Source: Parachlamydiales bacterium (GTDB lineage Bacteria > Chlamydiota > Chlamydiia > Chlamydiales > JABDDJ01). From it: a stretch of DNA of 64,000 bases. Position numbers and translations under genes: made by a program. Shown here piece after piece: positions 18,868 to 27,284 of this stretch. Location: NCBI GenBank assembly GCA_041671045.1, contig JBAZCF010000010.1, positions 1 to 64,000 of the forward strand, in the 5' to 3' direction. How positions within the stretch are numbered: position 1 is the first letter of the stretch; each line of letters begins with the position of its first letter. The notes below the pieces were generated by a model. It saw nothing but the letters and a program-made list of their open reading frames with translations, did not search any database and had not been told where the DNA came from.

Positions 18868-19398
18868 ATGTTATTACGGCTTGCTTATTATGACGATCCA
18901 TTTTTACGTAAAAAGACAAAACTAATAGATAAAATAGATGATTCCATCCGTACTCTCGTTGAAAATATGACTGAAACGATGAGAAAATACGATGGAATGG
19001 GCTTAGCCGCACCGCAAGTATTTGTAGACCAAGCAATTTTCATCACCTGCGTCCCTAAACAAAAAGAAGATGGTGAATGGGGAGAGGGAGAGGTTCGGGT
19101 ATTCATTAATCCCAAGATTCTAGCTTTTAGCCAAGAGACATGGAGTAGAAGTGAGGGATGCTTATCTCTGCCTAATTTTTATGAAGAGGTCGTTAGGCCC
19201 GTCAAAATTAAAATCCAAGCCACTGATTTTGAAAGGGAAAGTTTTGAAGAGGAACTAGTAGGATGGGATGCAAGAGCTTTTCTGCACGAAAATGACCATA
19301 TTAATGGTGTCTTATTTATCGACCGCATTAAAGGAAAGAAAAGAAAAGACATTGAGCCTATTCTGCGTATGATAAAGAAAAAATATCAAGGGAAGTAA
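18868..19398 (+). CDS. def: Peptide deformylase
   Basis: Removes the N-formyl group of nascent proteins. 176 residues, with the three family motifs: GMGLAAPQV (about 46), EGCLSLP (metal-binding Cys, about 97) and HENDHINGVLF (metal-binding HExxH, about 139). ATG follows AGGA at 7 nt. A TATACT hexamer at 18,834-18,839 in the short divergent region can serve as -10. The stop is 10 bp from the end of the convergent gene. Confidence 0.96.
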   Translation: MLLRLAYYDDPFLRKKTKLIDKIDDSIRTLVENMTETMRKYDGMGLAAPQVFVDQAIFITCVPKQKEDGEWGEGEVRVFINPKILAFSQETWSRSEGCLSLPNFYEEVVRPVKIKIQATDFERESFEEELVGWDARAFLHENDHINGVLFIDRIKGKKRKDIEPILRMIKKKYQGK

Positions 19399-19408
19399 AC
19401 TAAACCTT

Positions 19409-20638
19409 CTAGACTTTTTGGTCGGGATTAAGTCGTTGTATGGGATTAAATGTGATTTTACCGGTTGACTTTACAAATTTGCCTGTTGCAAGTTCATTTC
19501 TAAAAAGTTCTAACGATATGACAGCTTTAGTAGAGGCAAGGTCTTCCACCGAATTCTGAGTGACGACATAGTCATATTCGATTTCAGCCTTTACTTTATC
19601 GCCAGCCTCTATAACGCTCACTGAATATCCACCGCGTTGCTCCAAAGCATAAATATTCTCATGATATGGTTCGTTTGGATTGCGGGGGGGCTGACTATTA
19701 AATTCCTTGTCATTCTGAAGGAATCCTCCGAATCCCTGCGCTATTAAGAGAAGAATTCTTTCTTTGACTTTTGGATCACGGTCATTCAAAAACCGAATTC
19801 CTCGCTCATAAAGTTCTTCTTTAGTTTTGCCTGTAGTAGACGCTTCTGACCCTTTCGGTAGATACTTCTCCATTCCAAAAACGACCTGCTCATTAACCTT
19901 TAAATACTTAATTCGGGAAATATCTTTTTCCACTTGTTCCGTCAATAAATATATATGGCCTCCCAATTTCATTTGACGTTTTCTGTCGACCTTGTTCAAT
20001 TCCACATCATTAAATATGTTATTTACGCGATTGGATGAAATGTTGATGTCTTTAAATTTAAATTTACTAAGCCTTTCTTTATATATATCGTCCGTTTTAG
20101 CTGCTGCCGGAGAAGAGCTCATAGGGGTTAAATCTGGCCTGTTTAAAACGTATTTTTTATCGCCATTCACATGGAGGGTTCCATGGATAAGTTGTTCTCT
20201 AGTTGTTCTTCTTACATCCCCTTCTAGAGGTGACCAATCCGCCTTATAGCCTACAGGTCTGTAGTGGTCATAATTATCCACAACATTAGAGATATTTTCG
20301 TTGATTTCGCTAAGTCGGGTCGCCCACCCATTCTTCTGGTCTTGGGATGGATCATAAGTATTACTTATTTCGCTAAACAGTTTTTCAGCATCTTTGAGCT
20401 GTTCGACAATAAACTCGCTTTCATCTTGTTCAAAGACCTTAGCTTCAACGATTTTATGAATATGAGTTAACCTTGAAGAAAAATCGTCCATTGGAAGGTT
20501 CAATTTCATTTTAACAATGGAGTCAAGATAGTGAAAATCAAGTACTTTTACATGATCTGAAACTAAGGCGGAATTTAATACTCCGCTTGGCGGAAGATTA
20601 TAGCTTGGAAAACTACTGCTAATACCGGAAATAGACAT
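19409..20638 (-). CDS. Hypothetical protein, possible secreted effector
   Basis: About 409 residues, not recognised. The frame opens further upstream (20,677), but ATG at 20,638 has AGGGG just upstream and begins MSISGISSSFPSY, a Ser-rich start of the kind seen in type III secretion substrates. The body is charged and largely helical, with no membrane segment. The C-terminal third (VSVIEAGDKVKAEIEYDYV) looks like beta structure. No neighbour suggests a role. Effector status is inference. Confidence 0.6.
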   Translation of the reverse strand: MSISGISSSFPSYNLPPSGVLNSALVSDHVKVLDFHYLDSIVKMKLNLPMDDFSSRLTHIHKIVEAKVFEQDESEFIVEQLKDAEKLFSEISNTYDPSQDQKNGWATRLSEINENISNVVDNYDHYRPVGYKADWSPLEGDVRRTTREQLIHGTLHVNGDKKYVLNRPDLTPMSSSPAAAKTDDIYKERLSKFKFKDINISSNRVNNIFNDVELNKVDRKRQMKLGGHIYLLTEQVEKDISRIKYLKVNEQVVFGMEKYLPKGSEASTTGKTKEELYERGIRFLNDRDPKVKERILLLIAQGFGGFLQNDKEFNSQPPRNPNEPYHENIYALEQRGGYSVSVIEAGDKVKAEIEYDYVVTQNSVEDLASTKAVISLELFRNELATGKFVKSTGKITFNPIQRLNPDQKV

Positions 20639-20703
20639 ATATACCCCTACTTCTCTAATACTATAGTAGCAGACCACATAATTATTACAATAACAATTAA
20701 AGC

Positions 20704-22080
20704 CTAATTAACTTCAATAATCACCTTTAATTTAGTATCAACATTACGCGTTACAGTGCGTAATAGAATTTGCCAATCAAAAACTGAAAAACGTTCCCCG
20801 CCAAAATTAACCAGTTGAGAAGGTCTATTGCCAGGTAAAAGATGTGCAACAAAGCGGCCCTGATCGTCGAGGACTTCAAAATGCATTTTTATATTTAGGT
20901 CTTTATATTCAATGGTAAATAAATCCTTTTCTTCGAAGATGGATGCTTTAATCCCATTCACTGTCATTATCGGGTGCTGATCCGGCAGTCGTGTAAAATA
21001 GAAGTTGACCTCTTTCGCTTTGTCATCATCGTTGCCTGAAAATTCCTCTTCAAATGTAAACAGCAATTCTGTCCGACCATTCGAATGGTTTCCGGTCACT
21101 CTAACTTGCGGCTCTATTTGGCAGGTAAATGTCGTAGGTTGGGCAGAGCTACCCCATAAAATGTATAAAGGGTGGAATCGATAATCTTCATTAGATTGTA
21201 AAGCTGTAGGCTTATCAGCTACTGTGATTGCAATAGGATTAAATGCATTATGTGGAACGGGATCCTTACAGCACAAGGGAAGCATGGAAGCCCATAATAA
21301 GGAGTGGGATTCTAACAGATCCGTACGGTGGGGCACTTCCCCTTGTAAATACCACATCAATAATTCGTAAGCAGTAATCTGTGGATAAAGTTTATTCTGG
21401 CTTCCCATTCTGACCGGTCCGGCAAAAGCCGCGGTCGTGGTATGCCATCCTTTTTCAAGGTCATCCCAAAGTTTTTGTCCCTTCAAGGAACTTTCCGTAA
21501 GATAATAGGCTAACGCCGCTTCTGCATGCATTTCCGGCATGAGATAATGTCCATCAAAAACGGGAGTTTTTTCAAGTTTTCCCATCAGCCTTTGCGCGCA
21601 CAACATTTTATAATGAAGAAGTTTGGAGATGCTGACATTGGCTTCGCAATAAGTGTGAACTCTATCCAATGCAGCTTGGACTTTAAGGCGCAATTCCTGG
21701 CCCAAAACTGGGCCAAACTCTTTATATATAAATGCTAAGGGTAAATACACTTTATGGGGTAAATACTCATCTTTGCATAAAGGATATTCGTGCAAAAATA
21801 CGGGGAAATTTCCTTCCGTCTCAAATTTAAGCAAGTTATCCAAAAGGACTTTTCCTGCCTGCACCAGTTCGACTGTATGCATGCGCATCCAAAGCAAAGC
21901 TAAATGCAGGTTATCTAAAAAAGGAATTGTCATATGCACTGAAGCAGAAAAACCATAATAATGAAGGTAGCCTGTCTGCGGGCTTACCATCTTCTTGCCA
22001 TATTCTGAGGCTAAATGGATTAATTTACGGCCAGCTTCCTGCCTTTTAGATTCGATATCTTCACTACAAAAATGCTCCAC
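20704..22080 (-). CDS. Conserved-looking hypothetical protein at the end of the folB cluster
   Basis: 458 residues, not recognised. The N-terminal two thirds are helical with many aromatic and His residues (GYLHYYGFSASVHMTIPF, HEYPLCKDEYLPHKVYLPLA), suggesting an alpha-barrel. The last third is beta-rich (VRVTGNHSNGRTELLFTFEEE, HPIMTVNGIKASIFEE), a combination seen in some polysaccharide-active (alpha/alpha)6 enzymes, though no catalytic motif is identifiable. It overlaps the SDR gene by 17 bp, so it is co-translated with the pterin genes and may act in the same pathway. Confidence 0.7.
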   Translation of the reverse strand: MEHFCSEDIESKRQEAGRKLIHLASEYGKKMVSPQTGYLHYYGFSASVHMTIPFLDNLHLALLWMRMHTVELVQAGKVLLDNLLKFETEGNFPVFLHEYPLCKDEYLPHKVYLPLAFIYKEFGPVLGQELRLKVQAALDRVHTYCEANVSISKLLHYKMLCAQRLMGKLEKTPVFDGHYLMPEMHAEAALAYYLTESSLKGQKLWDDLEKGWHTTTAAFAGPVRMGSQNKLYPQITAYELLMWYLQGEVPHRTDLLESHSLLWASMLPLCCKDPVPHNAFNPIAITVADKPTALQSNEDYRFHPLYILWGSSAQPTTFTCQIEPQVRVTGNHSNGRTELLFTFEEEFSGNDDDKAKEVNFYFTRLPDQHPIMTVNGIKASIFEEKDLFTIEYKDLNIKMHFEVLDDQGRFVAHLLPGNRPSQLVNFGGERFSVFDWQILLRTVTRNVDTKLKVIIEVN

Positions 22081-22768
22081 CCTCTACCTCAATATTTTGG
22101 CCTGTAATATCCCTAGCACGTCCACTTAATAAAAATGATGCAAGCTCTGCCACCGCAGCGAGTTTGACCGGTTCTTGCATTGGCAGCTTTGAACGGAAGG
22201 TATTCAAGTCAACCGACCCTTCCAAATGCCCAGGTGAGATCATATTAACTCTAACTTTACGCGCAGCAAGTTCTTTAGCAAAACTGTGTACGGCGTGCCA
22301 AAGGGATTCTTTGGAATTTAAATAGGCTGTATTATAGCAATTAGCGCGGTTCTTGCCAATTCCCGCCACACCGAAAGTTAGAATAGAACCCTCATGCTTA
22401 GCTAGGGAGTCCGCAAAAATTTGTATCAGGGTGATAGGAGCAAAAGTGTTCAACTGAAAAAGTTCCTGCCATATTCCAGGTGGTGTTTTTAATCCGCTAC
22501 CGATGAAATAGGGCCCTGCAATGTAGACAAAATGCCCGATATCAGGATGTTTGCCTTTTACTTTCTCAGCAAACGTCTGTATTCCTTCCTGGGTTTTAAA
22601 GTCACCCTGCACGACATCAGCCTTCCCACACTTATCTGCAAGGGCTATAGCTTTTGCTTCTTTCTGATGATAGTGTATAATGAGATGATGGCCTGCACGA
22701 TGCAAATGTAAGCACACCTCTTCACCTAGCGGACTAGTCGCGCCCATGACAAGCGTTCTAATTCTCAT
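22064..22768 (-). CDS. Short-chain dehydrogenase, probably a pteridine reductase
   Basis: 234 residues. Rossmann start VMGATSPLGEEVC replaces the usual TGxxxGxG, the structural motif appears as AGPYFIG, and the catalytic pair is in YLNSKES (Tyr and Lys, about 148-152). The C-terminus ITGQNIEVEGGAF is typical of SDRs. In other bacteria SDRs beside folate genes (FolM, PTR1-like) reduce dihydropterins. Placement 9 bp after folB supports a reductase of dihydromonapterin or dihydrofolate, but a generic SDR role cannot be excluded. Confidence 0.75.
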   Translation of the reverse strand: MRIRTLVMGATSPLGEEVCLHLHRAGHHLIIHYHQKEAKAIALADKCGKADVVQGDFKTQEGIQTFAEKVKGKHPDIGHFVYIAGPYFIGSGLKTPPGIWQELFQLNTFAPITLIQIFADSLAKHEGSILTFGVAGIGKNRANCYNTAYLNSKESLWHAVHSFAKELAARKVRVNMISPGHLEGSVDLNTFRSKLPMQEPVKLAAVAELASFLLSGRARDITGQNIEVEGGAFL

Positions 22769-22777
22769 GAAATCCCC

Positions 22778-23143
22778 TTAGCTGTGAATAAGAACTTCAG
22801 CGACGCTGCTTTCAAGATGCTGCAGTGGCAGGGGCTTATTAACTATGACTTTGATCCATTTCGTTTTAAAACGGGTAGCCAACCTACCGCCAATAGCATA
22901 AGCCAATGCCTCGATCAAGCGGAACTTACCGTTGGTAGCTGTTTCTTCGCAAATTTTTGCAACGATTGTGTAGTCGATGGCGTCGTCTAAATGGTCGCTA
23001 AGACAAGCCTTACTATCCACCGGAGCAAGGTCTACATCAATTTCTATCGTTTGTTCTTCTAATCTTTCATGCGGCTCTGTTCCTATGAGGCATACGACTT
23101 TAAGCTTTCTTAACGAGATGATAGCATCCACATTCTTATCCAT
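22778..23143 (-). CDS. folB: Dihydroneopterin aldolase
   Basis: Cleaves dihydroneopterin to 6-hydroxymethyl-dihydropterin in folate synthesis. About 121 residues, the usual length. Seen: LKVVCLIGTEPHERLEEQ with the conserved Glu, a DYT motif (IDYTIVAKIC), RLIEALAYAIG and the lysine in VNKPLPLQH. The ATG at 23,143, preceded by GGAGAG, is chosen over an extension to 23,167. It starts 8 bp inside the end of the HAD phosphatase gene, indicating coupling. Confidence 0.9.
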   Translation of the reverse strand: MDKNVDAIISLRKLKVVCLIGTEPHERLEEQTIEIDVDLAPVDSKACLSDHLDDAIDYTIVAKICEETATNGKFRLIEALAYAIGGRLATRFKTKWIKVIVNKPLPLQHLESSVAEVLIHS

Positions 23144-24008
23144 GTTCTCTCCGTATTGAAATTTCATTTGAAGACACTTTTTTGATCACTGAAAGTAAAA
23201 TAGCTGCCAAACCTGCTTGACTCGCTGGAGGGGCTATATAATCTGCCATAGACAGTATTTCTTGAGGTGCGGTTTCCATGACAATACGCACATCCGCCAC
23301 CTTGAGCATACTCATATCGTTGTAGTCGTCTCCTGCAGCAATGATTGGTCCGTTACAGCCTATTTTCTCTGCAAAACGTTTTAGGATAAGTCCTTTAGTG
23401 CATTCTTTATGTGTGGCCTGAGCCACAAAATGTGAATTGTTAAACGGGTCGCGTATCGTGGGTGCATGCAAATGGAGTTCTTTTTCCATATAATGCGCTA
23501 ACACCTGGCATTCTTTATGGTTCCCGAAACATTTGATAGAAGCAAATCCTTTTAATGGAACCTGGTTGAAGTCATCAACGGGCAACCAAACTTCCCCCAC
23601 GGCAGCGCTCCGTTCTTTCAAATATTTTATCTGATTAGGGCTAAACCTTTTTGGGCGGTAGTAACAGATATCCTGTCCTGAGTAACCACTATATGCAATA
23701 TAGTCAGTACCTTTATCCGCACAAAAATCATCAAATGTCCCTAAAGTATCTTTTGGTATCAGTAGTTCTTCCATCAAAACGGCTTGCGGCATTTCAAGCA
23801 GGTTAGCGCCATTGATTACAGCAAAATAATAGGAGAAATCCAATGTACTTAATGGTTTAACACCCCAAACATAGGGTCTTCCGGTGATAAAGATGACCTT
23901 CCAACCTTCATCATAGACATCTCTCAAAGCTTTTGCTACAAGGGATGGCATTTCAAAGGGACTATCGGTAAGTGTTCCGTCAATATCACAGGCTAAAATT
24001 CCGGGCAT
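23136..24008 (-). CDS. HAD superfamily (Cof-type) phosphatase coupled to folB
   Basis: About 290 residues. HAD motifs: nucleophile DIDGTLTD near the N-terminus, FITGRP (motif II), the lysine in TKGLILKRFAEK, and AAGDDYNDMSML (motif IV), with a Cof-type cap between. The longer frame opens with GTG at 24,038; the ATG at 24,008, preceded by GGAAAG, is preferred. Its 3' end overlaps folB by 8 bp. The folate pathway needs a phosphatase for dihydroneopterin monophosphate just before FolB, so this position suggests that role. Inference only. Confidence 0.82.
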   Translation of the reverse strand: MPGILACDIDGTLTDSPFEMPSLVAKALRDVYDEGWKVIFITGRPYVWGVKPLSTLDFSYYFAVINGANLLEMPQAVLMEELLIPKDTLGTFDDFCADKGTDYIAYSGYSGQDICYYRPKRFSPNQIKYLKERSAAVGEVWLPVDDFNQVPLKGFASIKCFGNHKECQVLAHYMEKELHLHAPTIRDPFNNSHFVAQATHKECTKGLILKRFAEKIGCNGPIIAAGDDYNDMSMLKVADVRIVMETAPQEILSMADYIAPPASQAGLAAILLSVIKKVSSNEISIRREHG

Positions 24009-24135
24009 ATTCTTTCCATATTGGAGGCTTTTCCCCACAGGGAGTATGGAGGGCTGGAGTAGTGGTGAAAAAATCTAGTGTAAGTTTATCTTAACTACGT
24101 TATACCAATTTTTCAATTAGTGAGCGAGGATCCGC

Positions 24136-24645
24136 ATGACCACCTTATGTAAGTTTCTAGTATTTCTATCTATTCTTTTCGCCCCCCTTTCCGGCCAGAT
24201 TGCAAATTCGGATGTTGCTCCTTACACTGCAAAAACTGAACTCCTTGATATTAAAGAAGATCCTTCGTCCCATCTTTTTCCGGCTTCCCAGCTTCCCATT
24301 GAGGAATCCTCAGATAAGTTCACTTCGGAACTGCTGAACATGCTCCTAACCCTAGGAATGCTCATTGCAGTTATTTTCGCCCTATCGTATATTTTAAAAC
24401 GCATGTTGAATGTTAAAACCAAGCAAGAAAATTACAAAAGCACCATCAAAGTCTTGGAAAAACGTGCTCTTTCTCCTAAATCCGCTCTTTATCTTGTAGA
24501 AGTCTACGGCAGAACACTCGTGATCGCAGAATCCCCTACAGGGTTTAATTGTATGACAACTTTTGATGCTATCGTTGAAGAAAATGATGCACCTCCTTCC
24601 CAAGAACCCAAATCGTTTGAAAAAATCCTCGATAAGACGAAATAA
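24136..24645 (+). CDS. FliO-family (flagellar/type III export) membrane protein
   Basis: 169 residues: a signal-like N-terminus, a membrane helix (LLTLGMLIAVIFALSYILKR, about 74-93), then a small beta domain (ENYKSTIKVLEKRALSPK, LYLVEVYGRTLVIAES) as in FliO/MopB. FliO assists assembly of the FliP-FliQ-FliR export gate. No flagellar gene is adjacent, but csrA, a common flagellar neighbour, follows 300 bp downstream. Family assignment is by architecture, as FliO sequences are weakly conserved. ATG follows GAGG. Confidence 0.6.
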   Translation: MTTLCKFLVFLSILFAPLSGQIANSDVAPYTAKTELLDIKEDPSSHLFPASQLPIEESSDKFTSELLNMLLTLGMLIAVIFALSYILKRMLNVKTKQENYKSTIKVLEKRALSPKSALYLVEVYGRTLVIAESPTGFNCMTTFDAIVEENDAPPSQEPKSFEKILDKTK

Positions 24646-24723
24646 TTTGCATGCTGAAAATCCAAAACTTTTGTAAAGTATTTGGAAGGTATACTCATAC
24701 CAGCAAGATACAAACGGATATAT

Positions 24724-24894
24724 ATGACATATAAATTTATCACTTTAGCATTGTTATTAGTCACTATTACAACCCTTACGAGTTGCTATAGAATGCCCAC
24801 AGACCAAGATTACTGCGTTCTCCCTACTACAAACAACCGTAATGTCACCCGTGAAAGAGCACAACAATCGCCCATGCCAGGCATAAGTATGTAA
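24724..24894 (+). CDS. Small lipoprotein
   Basis: 56 residues from the ATG at 24,724. The frame opens earlier (24,682), but the later start gives a clean signal peptide, MTYKFITLALLLVTITTLTS, ending in the lipobox Leu-Thr-Ser-Cys. The mature part is about 36 residues, polar, with no known domain. TATACT at 24,692-24,697 may be its -10. A short anchored protein of unknown role. Confidence 0.55.
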   Translation: MTYKFITLALLLVTITTLTSCYRMPTDQDYCVLPTTNNRNVTRERAQQSPMPGISM

Positions 24895-24944
24895 TGAATT
24901 TGAACTGACCGCATTTCTCTAACTGAATATAACCGAGGCCGACA

Positions 24945-25262
24945 ATGCTAGTGCTTACAAGAAAAGAAGATGAAGAAATCGTTATAGGTGAGGGACAGGA
25001 TGAAATTACGATTACTGTCTTAAAAATACAAGGAAGTGAAAAAGTTTCTATCGGAATCAAAGCACATCCAAATACACCTATATTTAGAAAAGAGTTGTTA
25101 GCGAAAGGAAATGAAAGAAGAAAACGTAAAGACCCGGCTTCCAAGACTACCCCGCAAGATATCGAACGTTTGATTGAAGCCGTTCAGATTTCTACAGAAA
25201 TTGAAGAAAACAAGAAAAATATGATAAATAGCAGCAATGAATATAACTGCTACTTACCTTAA
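24945..25262 (+). CDS. csrA: Carbon storage regulator CsrA with C-terminal extension
   Basis: RNA-binding post-transcriptional regulator that binds GGA motifs in mRNA leaders. Residues 1-60 are canonical: MLVLTRKEDEEIVIG, then KVSIGIKAHPNTPIFRKELL. The protein is 105 residues, against ~61 in E. coli. The extra ~40 residues are charged (ERRKRKDP) and predicted helical. ATG follows GAGG. The coupling of CsrA to the type III or flagellar system in other bacteria fits the FliO-like and chaperone-like neighbours. Function of the tail unknown. Confidence 0.93.
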   Translation: MLVLTRKEDEEIVIGEGQDEITITVLKIQGSEKVSIGIKAHPNTPIFRKELLAKGNERRKRKDPASKTTPQDIERLIEAVQISTEIEENKKNMINSSNEYNCYLP

Positions 25263-25276
25263 CTAAAGATGTAATA

Positions 25277-25732
25277 ATGATTAATGTCACCTTAGATAGC
25301 ATTCTAGAACTTCTTGAAAAGAATGATCTTAACCCTATGCTTCAAGAAGAAACTAAACAGGTTTCCCTTTCTTTCAAACTTCATGATGCCGATTTCCCTA
25401 TGTTCATCAAGGTCGTTCATGAAGGCGATTTAATTCAAGTCCTCCAATTCATTCCCGCTCACTTGGATAAAAACCATGTCTCTGATGTCGCGCGCCTTAT
25501 GCATTACCTCAACAAAGAAATGGACCTCCCCGGTTTTGGCTTTGACGAAAACAATCAGATGATGTTCTTCAGGTTAGTCCTACCTACAGCTAAACACAAA
25601 GTTGATCCCGATCTACTGCTGGCTTTCATCAATGCTGCACGCATCGCCTGTGAAACTTTTGCCCCGATGATCCAAAACGTTAATTTGGGTAGAACCCGTT
25701 TCAAAGAAATTTTAGAGAAAACGACCCTATAA
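25277..25732 (+). CDS. Type III secretion chaperone-like protein (Mcsc-like)
   Basis: 151 residues, acidic, with the alpha/beta pattern of class I type III chaperones or YbjN-like proteins (VSLSFKLHDADFPMFIKV, LIQVLQFIPAHL, DLPGFGFDENNQMMFFRL). In Chlamydia trachomatis the chaperone Mcsc (CT260), which binds several effectors, lies beside a DnaQ-like gene (CT261). Here too a DnaQ-like gene follows at once, so orthology to Mcsc is a reasonable inference from synteny and fold. It is 14 bp after csrA. Confidence 0.65.
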   Translation: MINVTLDSILELLEKNDLNPMLQEETKQVSLSFKLHDADFPMFIKVVHEGDLIQVLQFIPAHLDKNHVSDVARLMHYLNKEMDLPGFGFDENNQMMFFRLVLPTAKHKVDPDLLLAFINAARIACETFAPMIQNVNLGRTRFKEILEKTTL

Positions 25733-25744
25733 CGGTAAGTGCAA

Positions 25745-26449
25745 ATGGCCCTAAGACCAATATATTACGACACAGAAACCACTGGTATCCGTCCGGAAAA
25801 AGATAAGATTGTCGAGATTGCTGCCTTCGATCCTGAAAACAATACTTCGTTTGTGCAATTTGTCAATCCCGGTGTCCCCATTCCACGAGAAACCACTGCC
25901 ATTCACGGTATCAGCGATGAAATGGTAGCCGGTGCCGGGTCATTCGCACAAGTAGGACAAGAATTCTTGGATTTCTGCCAAGGAGACGTTGTTTTGATTG
26001 CTCATAATAACGACACCTTCGATGCCCTCTTCTTAAAACATGAATTCCAACGACACTCCCTGGCCTTACCCGCTCATTGGAAATTTTTGGACACGTTGAA
26101 ATGGGCTCGTAAATACCGCAAAGACCTACCAAGGCATCCGCTTCAATTTCTGCGTGAAGTTTATGGAATTCCTGCAAACACTGCCCATAGAGCATTAGAT
26201 GACGTACTCGTCCTCCATAAGGTTTTCACCTATATGTTAGACGATATATCCATCGAAACTGCGTTTACTCTCATGCAAGAAATTAAAGAACTTCAACATA
26301 TGCCTTTTGGAAAACATCAAGGCACTCCTCTATCTAAAGTTCCCTCCAGTTATATCAAATGGCTGAATGAAAACGGAGCCTTAGATAAACCGGAAAATCA
26401 GCAGCTAAAAGCCTCTTTTGAGAAATTAGGGCTTTTGGCAACCGCATGA
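25745..26449 (+). CDS. DnaQ-like 3'-5' exonuclease with C-terminal DUF3820
   Basis: About 234 residues. DEDDh exonuclease motifs: YYDTETTG (Exo I, about 6-13), NNDTFDALFL (Exo II) and HRALDDVLVLHKVF (Exo III, His and Asp). The C-terminal segment MPFGKHQGTPLSKVPSSYI is a DUF3820 domain often fused to DnaQ-like nucleases. GTG two codons upstream is an alternative start. It is not the replicative epsilon by itself; a repair or RNA-trimming role is possible. It overlaps the next gene by ATGA. Confidence 0.85.
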   Translation: MALRPIYYDTETTGIRPEKDKIVEIAAFDPENNTSFVQFVNPGVPIPRETTAIHGISDEMVAGAGSFAQVGQEFLDFCQGDVVLIAHNNDTFDALFLKHEFQRHSLALPAHWKFLDTLKWARKYRKDLPRHPLQFLREVYGIPANTAHRALDDVLVLHKVFTYMLDDISIETAFTLMQEIKELQHMPFGKHQGTPLSKVPSSYIKWLNENGALDKPENQQLKASFEKLGLLATA

Positions 26450-27252
26450 AAACCACCTCTACAATTATTGGCTGCGGATATGTCGGAAAGGCTGTAGCCG
26501 CCCTTTGGGTACAAAATAATCTTTCTGTCCATGCCATCACCACTCGCAAAGAGAATAATGATGCTTTAGAGGATCTAGGCTGTGTCCCCTTTGTTATCCA
26601 GGATGAAGATTCCCTTGCCAATGCCGTCGCAGATGCGCGTGTTATCCTTGTCTCAGTCGCCCCTTCGCAAAATAGATCCTATGAAGCGACCTATCTGCAT
26701 ACAGCTAAAGCCCTGTTAGATGTACTTTCCAAACAAAAGAATTTTCCGCACATCATTTTTACTTCCAGTGCTTCTGTGTATGGGGCTTATGATAATGAGA
26801 TTGTAACGGAAGACACCCCGCTGCTGCCTGAAAATCCTGAAAATCAAATCCTAGCTCAAACTGAGTCACTCCTGCTGGATTATCCCTACACAACGATATT
26901 GCGCTTTGGTGAGATCATTGGGCCTGGTAGAGAACTGTATTTAAGACTAAAGAAAATGCAAGGGCCGTTTCCTGGTGATGGGTTAAATATATGTAATTTT
27001 ACAAATCTTTCAGACGCTGTAAGAGCTATTGAATTCGTCCGTACAAATAAATTCTACGGAATTTATAATGTCGTCTGCGATGAACATCCTACCCGTCTCG
27101 CTTTATATGAAAGACTATCAGAAAAGATGCAACTTCCACTTCCACGCTGGGATCCCACTCTAATGAGTAGGCTTGGAAGCAAGAAAATTGTTTCTAACAA
27201 CAAACTTTCACAACTCCAGTTTGCCTTTTCCCCTCCGTTTGGGTTAGACTAA
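26446..27252 (+). CDS. NAD-dependent epimerase/dehydratase family protein (YeeZ-like)
   Basis: 268 residues, atypical extended SDR. The Rossmann motif is IIGCGYVGKAVAALW, the active-site Ser region reads IIFTSSASVYGAYDNE, and the later part has LRFGEIIGPGREL. The YxxxK catalytic pair is not evident (the equivalent stretch is NQILAQTESLLLDYP). Proteins of the YeeZ group similarly lack it and have no proven substrate. The start is coupled to the exonuclease stop (ATGA). Confidence 0.78.
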   Translation: MKTTSTIIGCGYVGKAVAALWVQNNLSVHAITTRKENNDALEDLGCVPFVIQDEDSLANAVADARVILVSVAPSQNRSYEATYLHTAKALLDVLSKQKNFPHIIFTSSASVYGAYDNEIVTEDTPLLPENPENQILAQTESLLLDYPYTTILRFGEIIGPGRELYLRLKKMQGPFPGDGLNICNFTNLSDAVRAIEFVRTNKFYGIYNVVCDEHPTRLALYERLSEKMQLPLPRWDPTLMSRLGSKKIVSNNKLSQLQFAFSPPFGLD

Positions 27253-27284
27253 CTCTCTTTCAATTCCATAATCAAGGATACATC

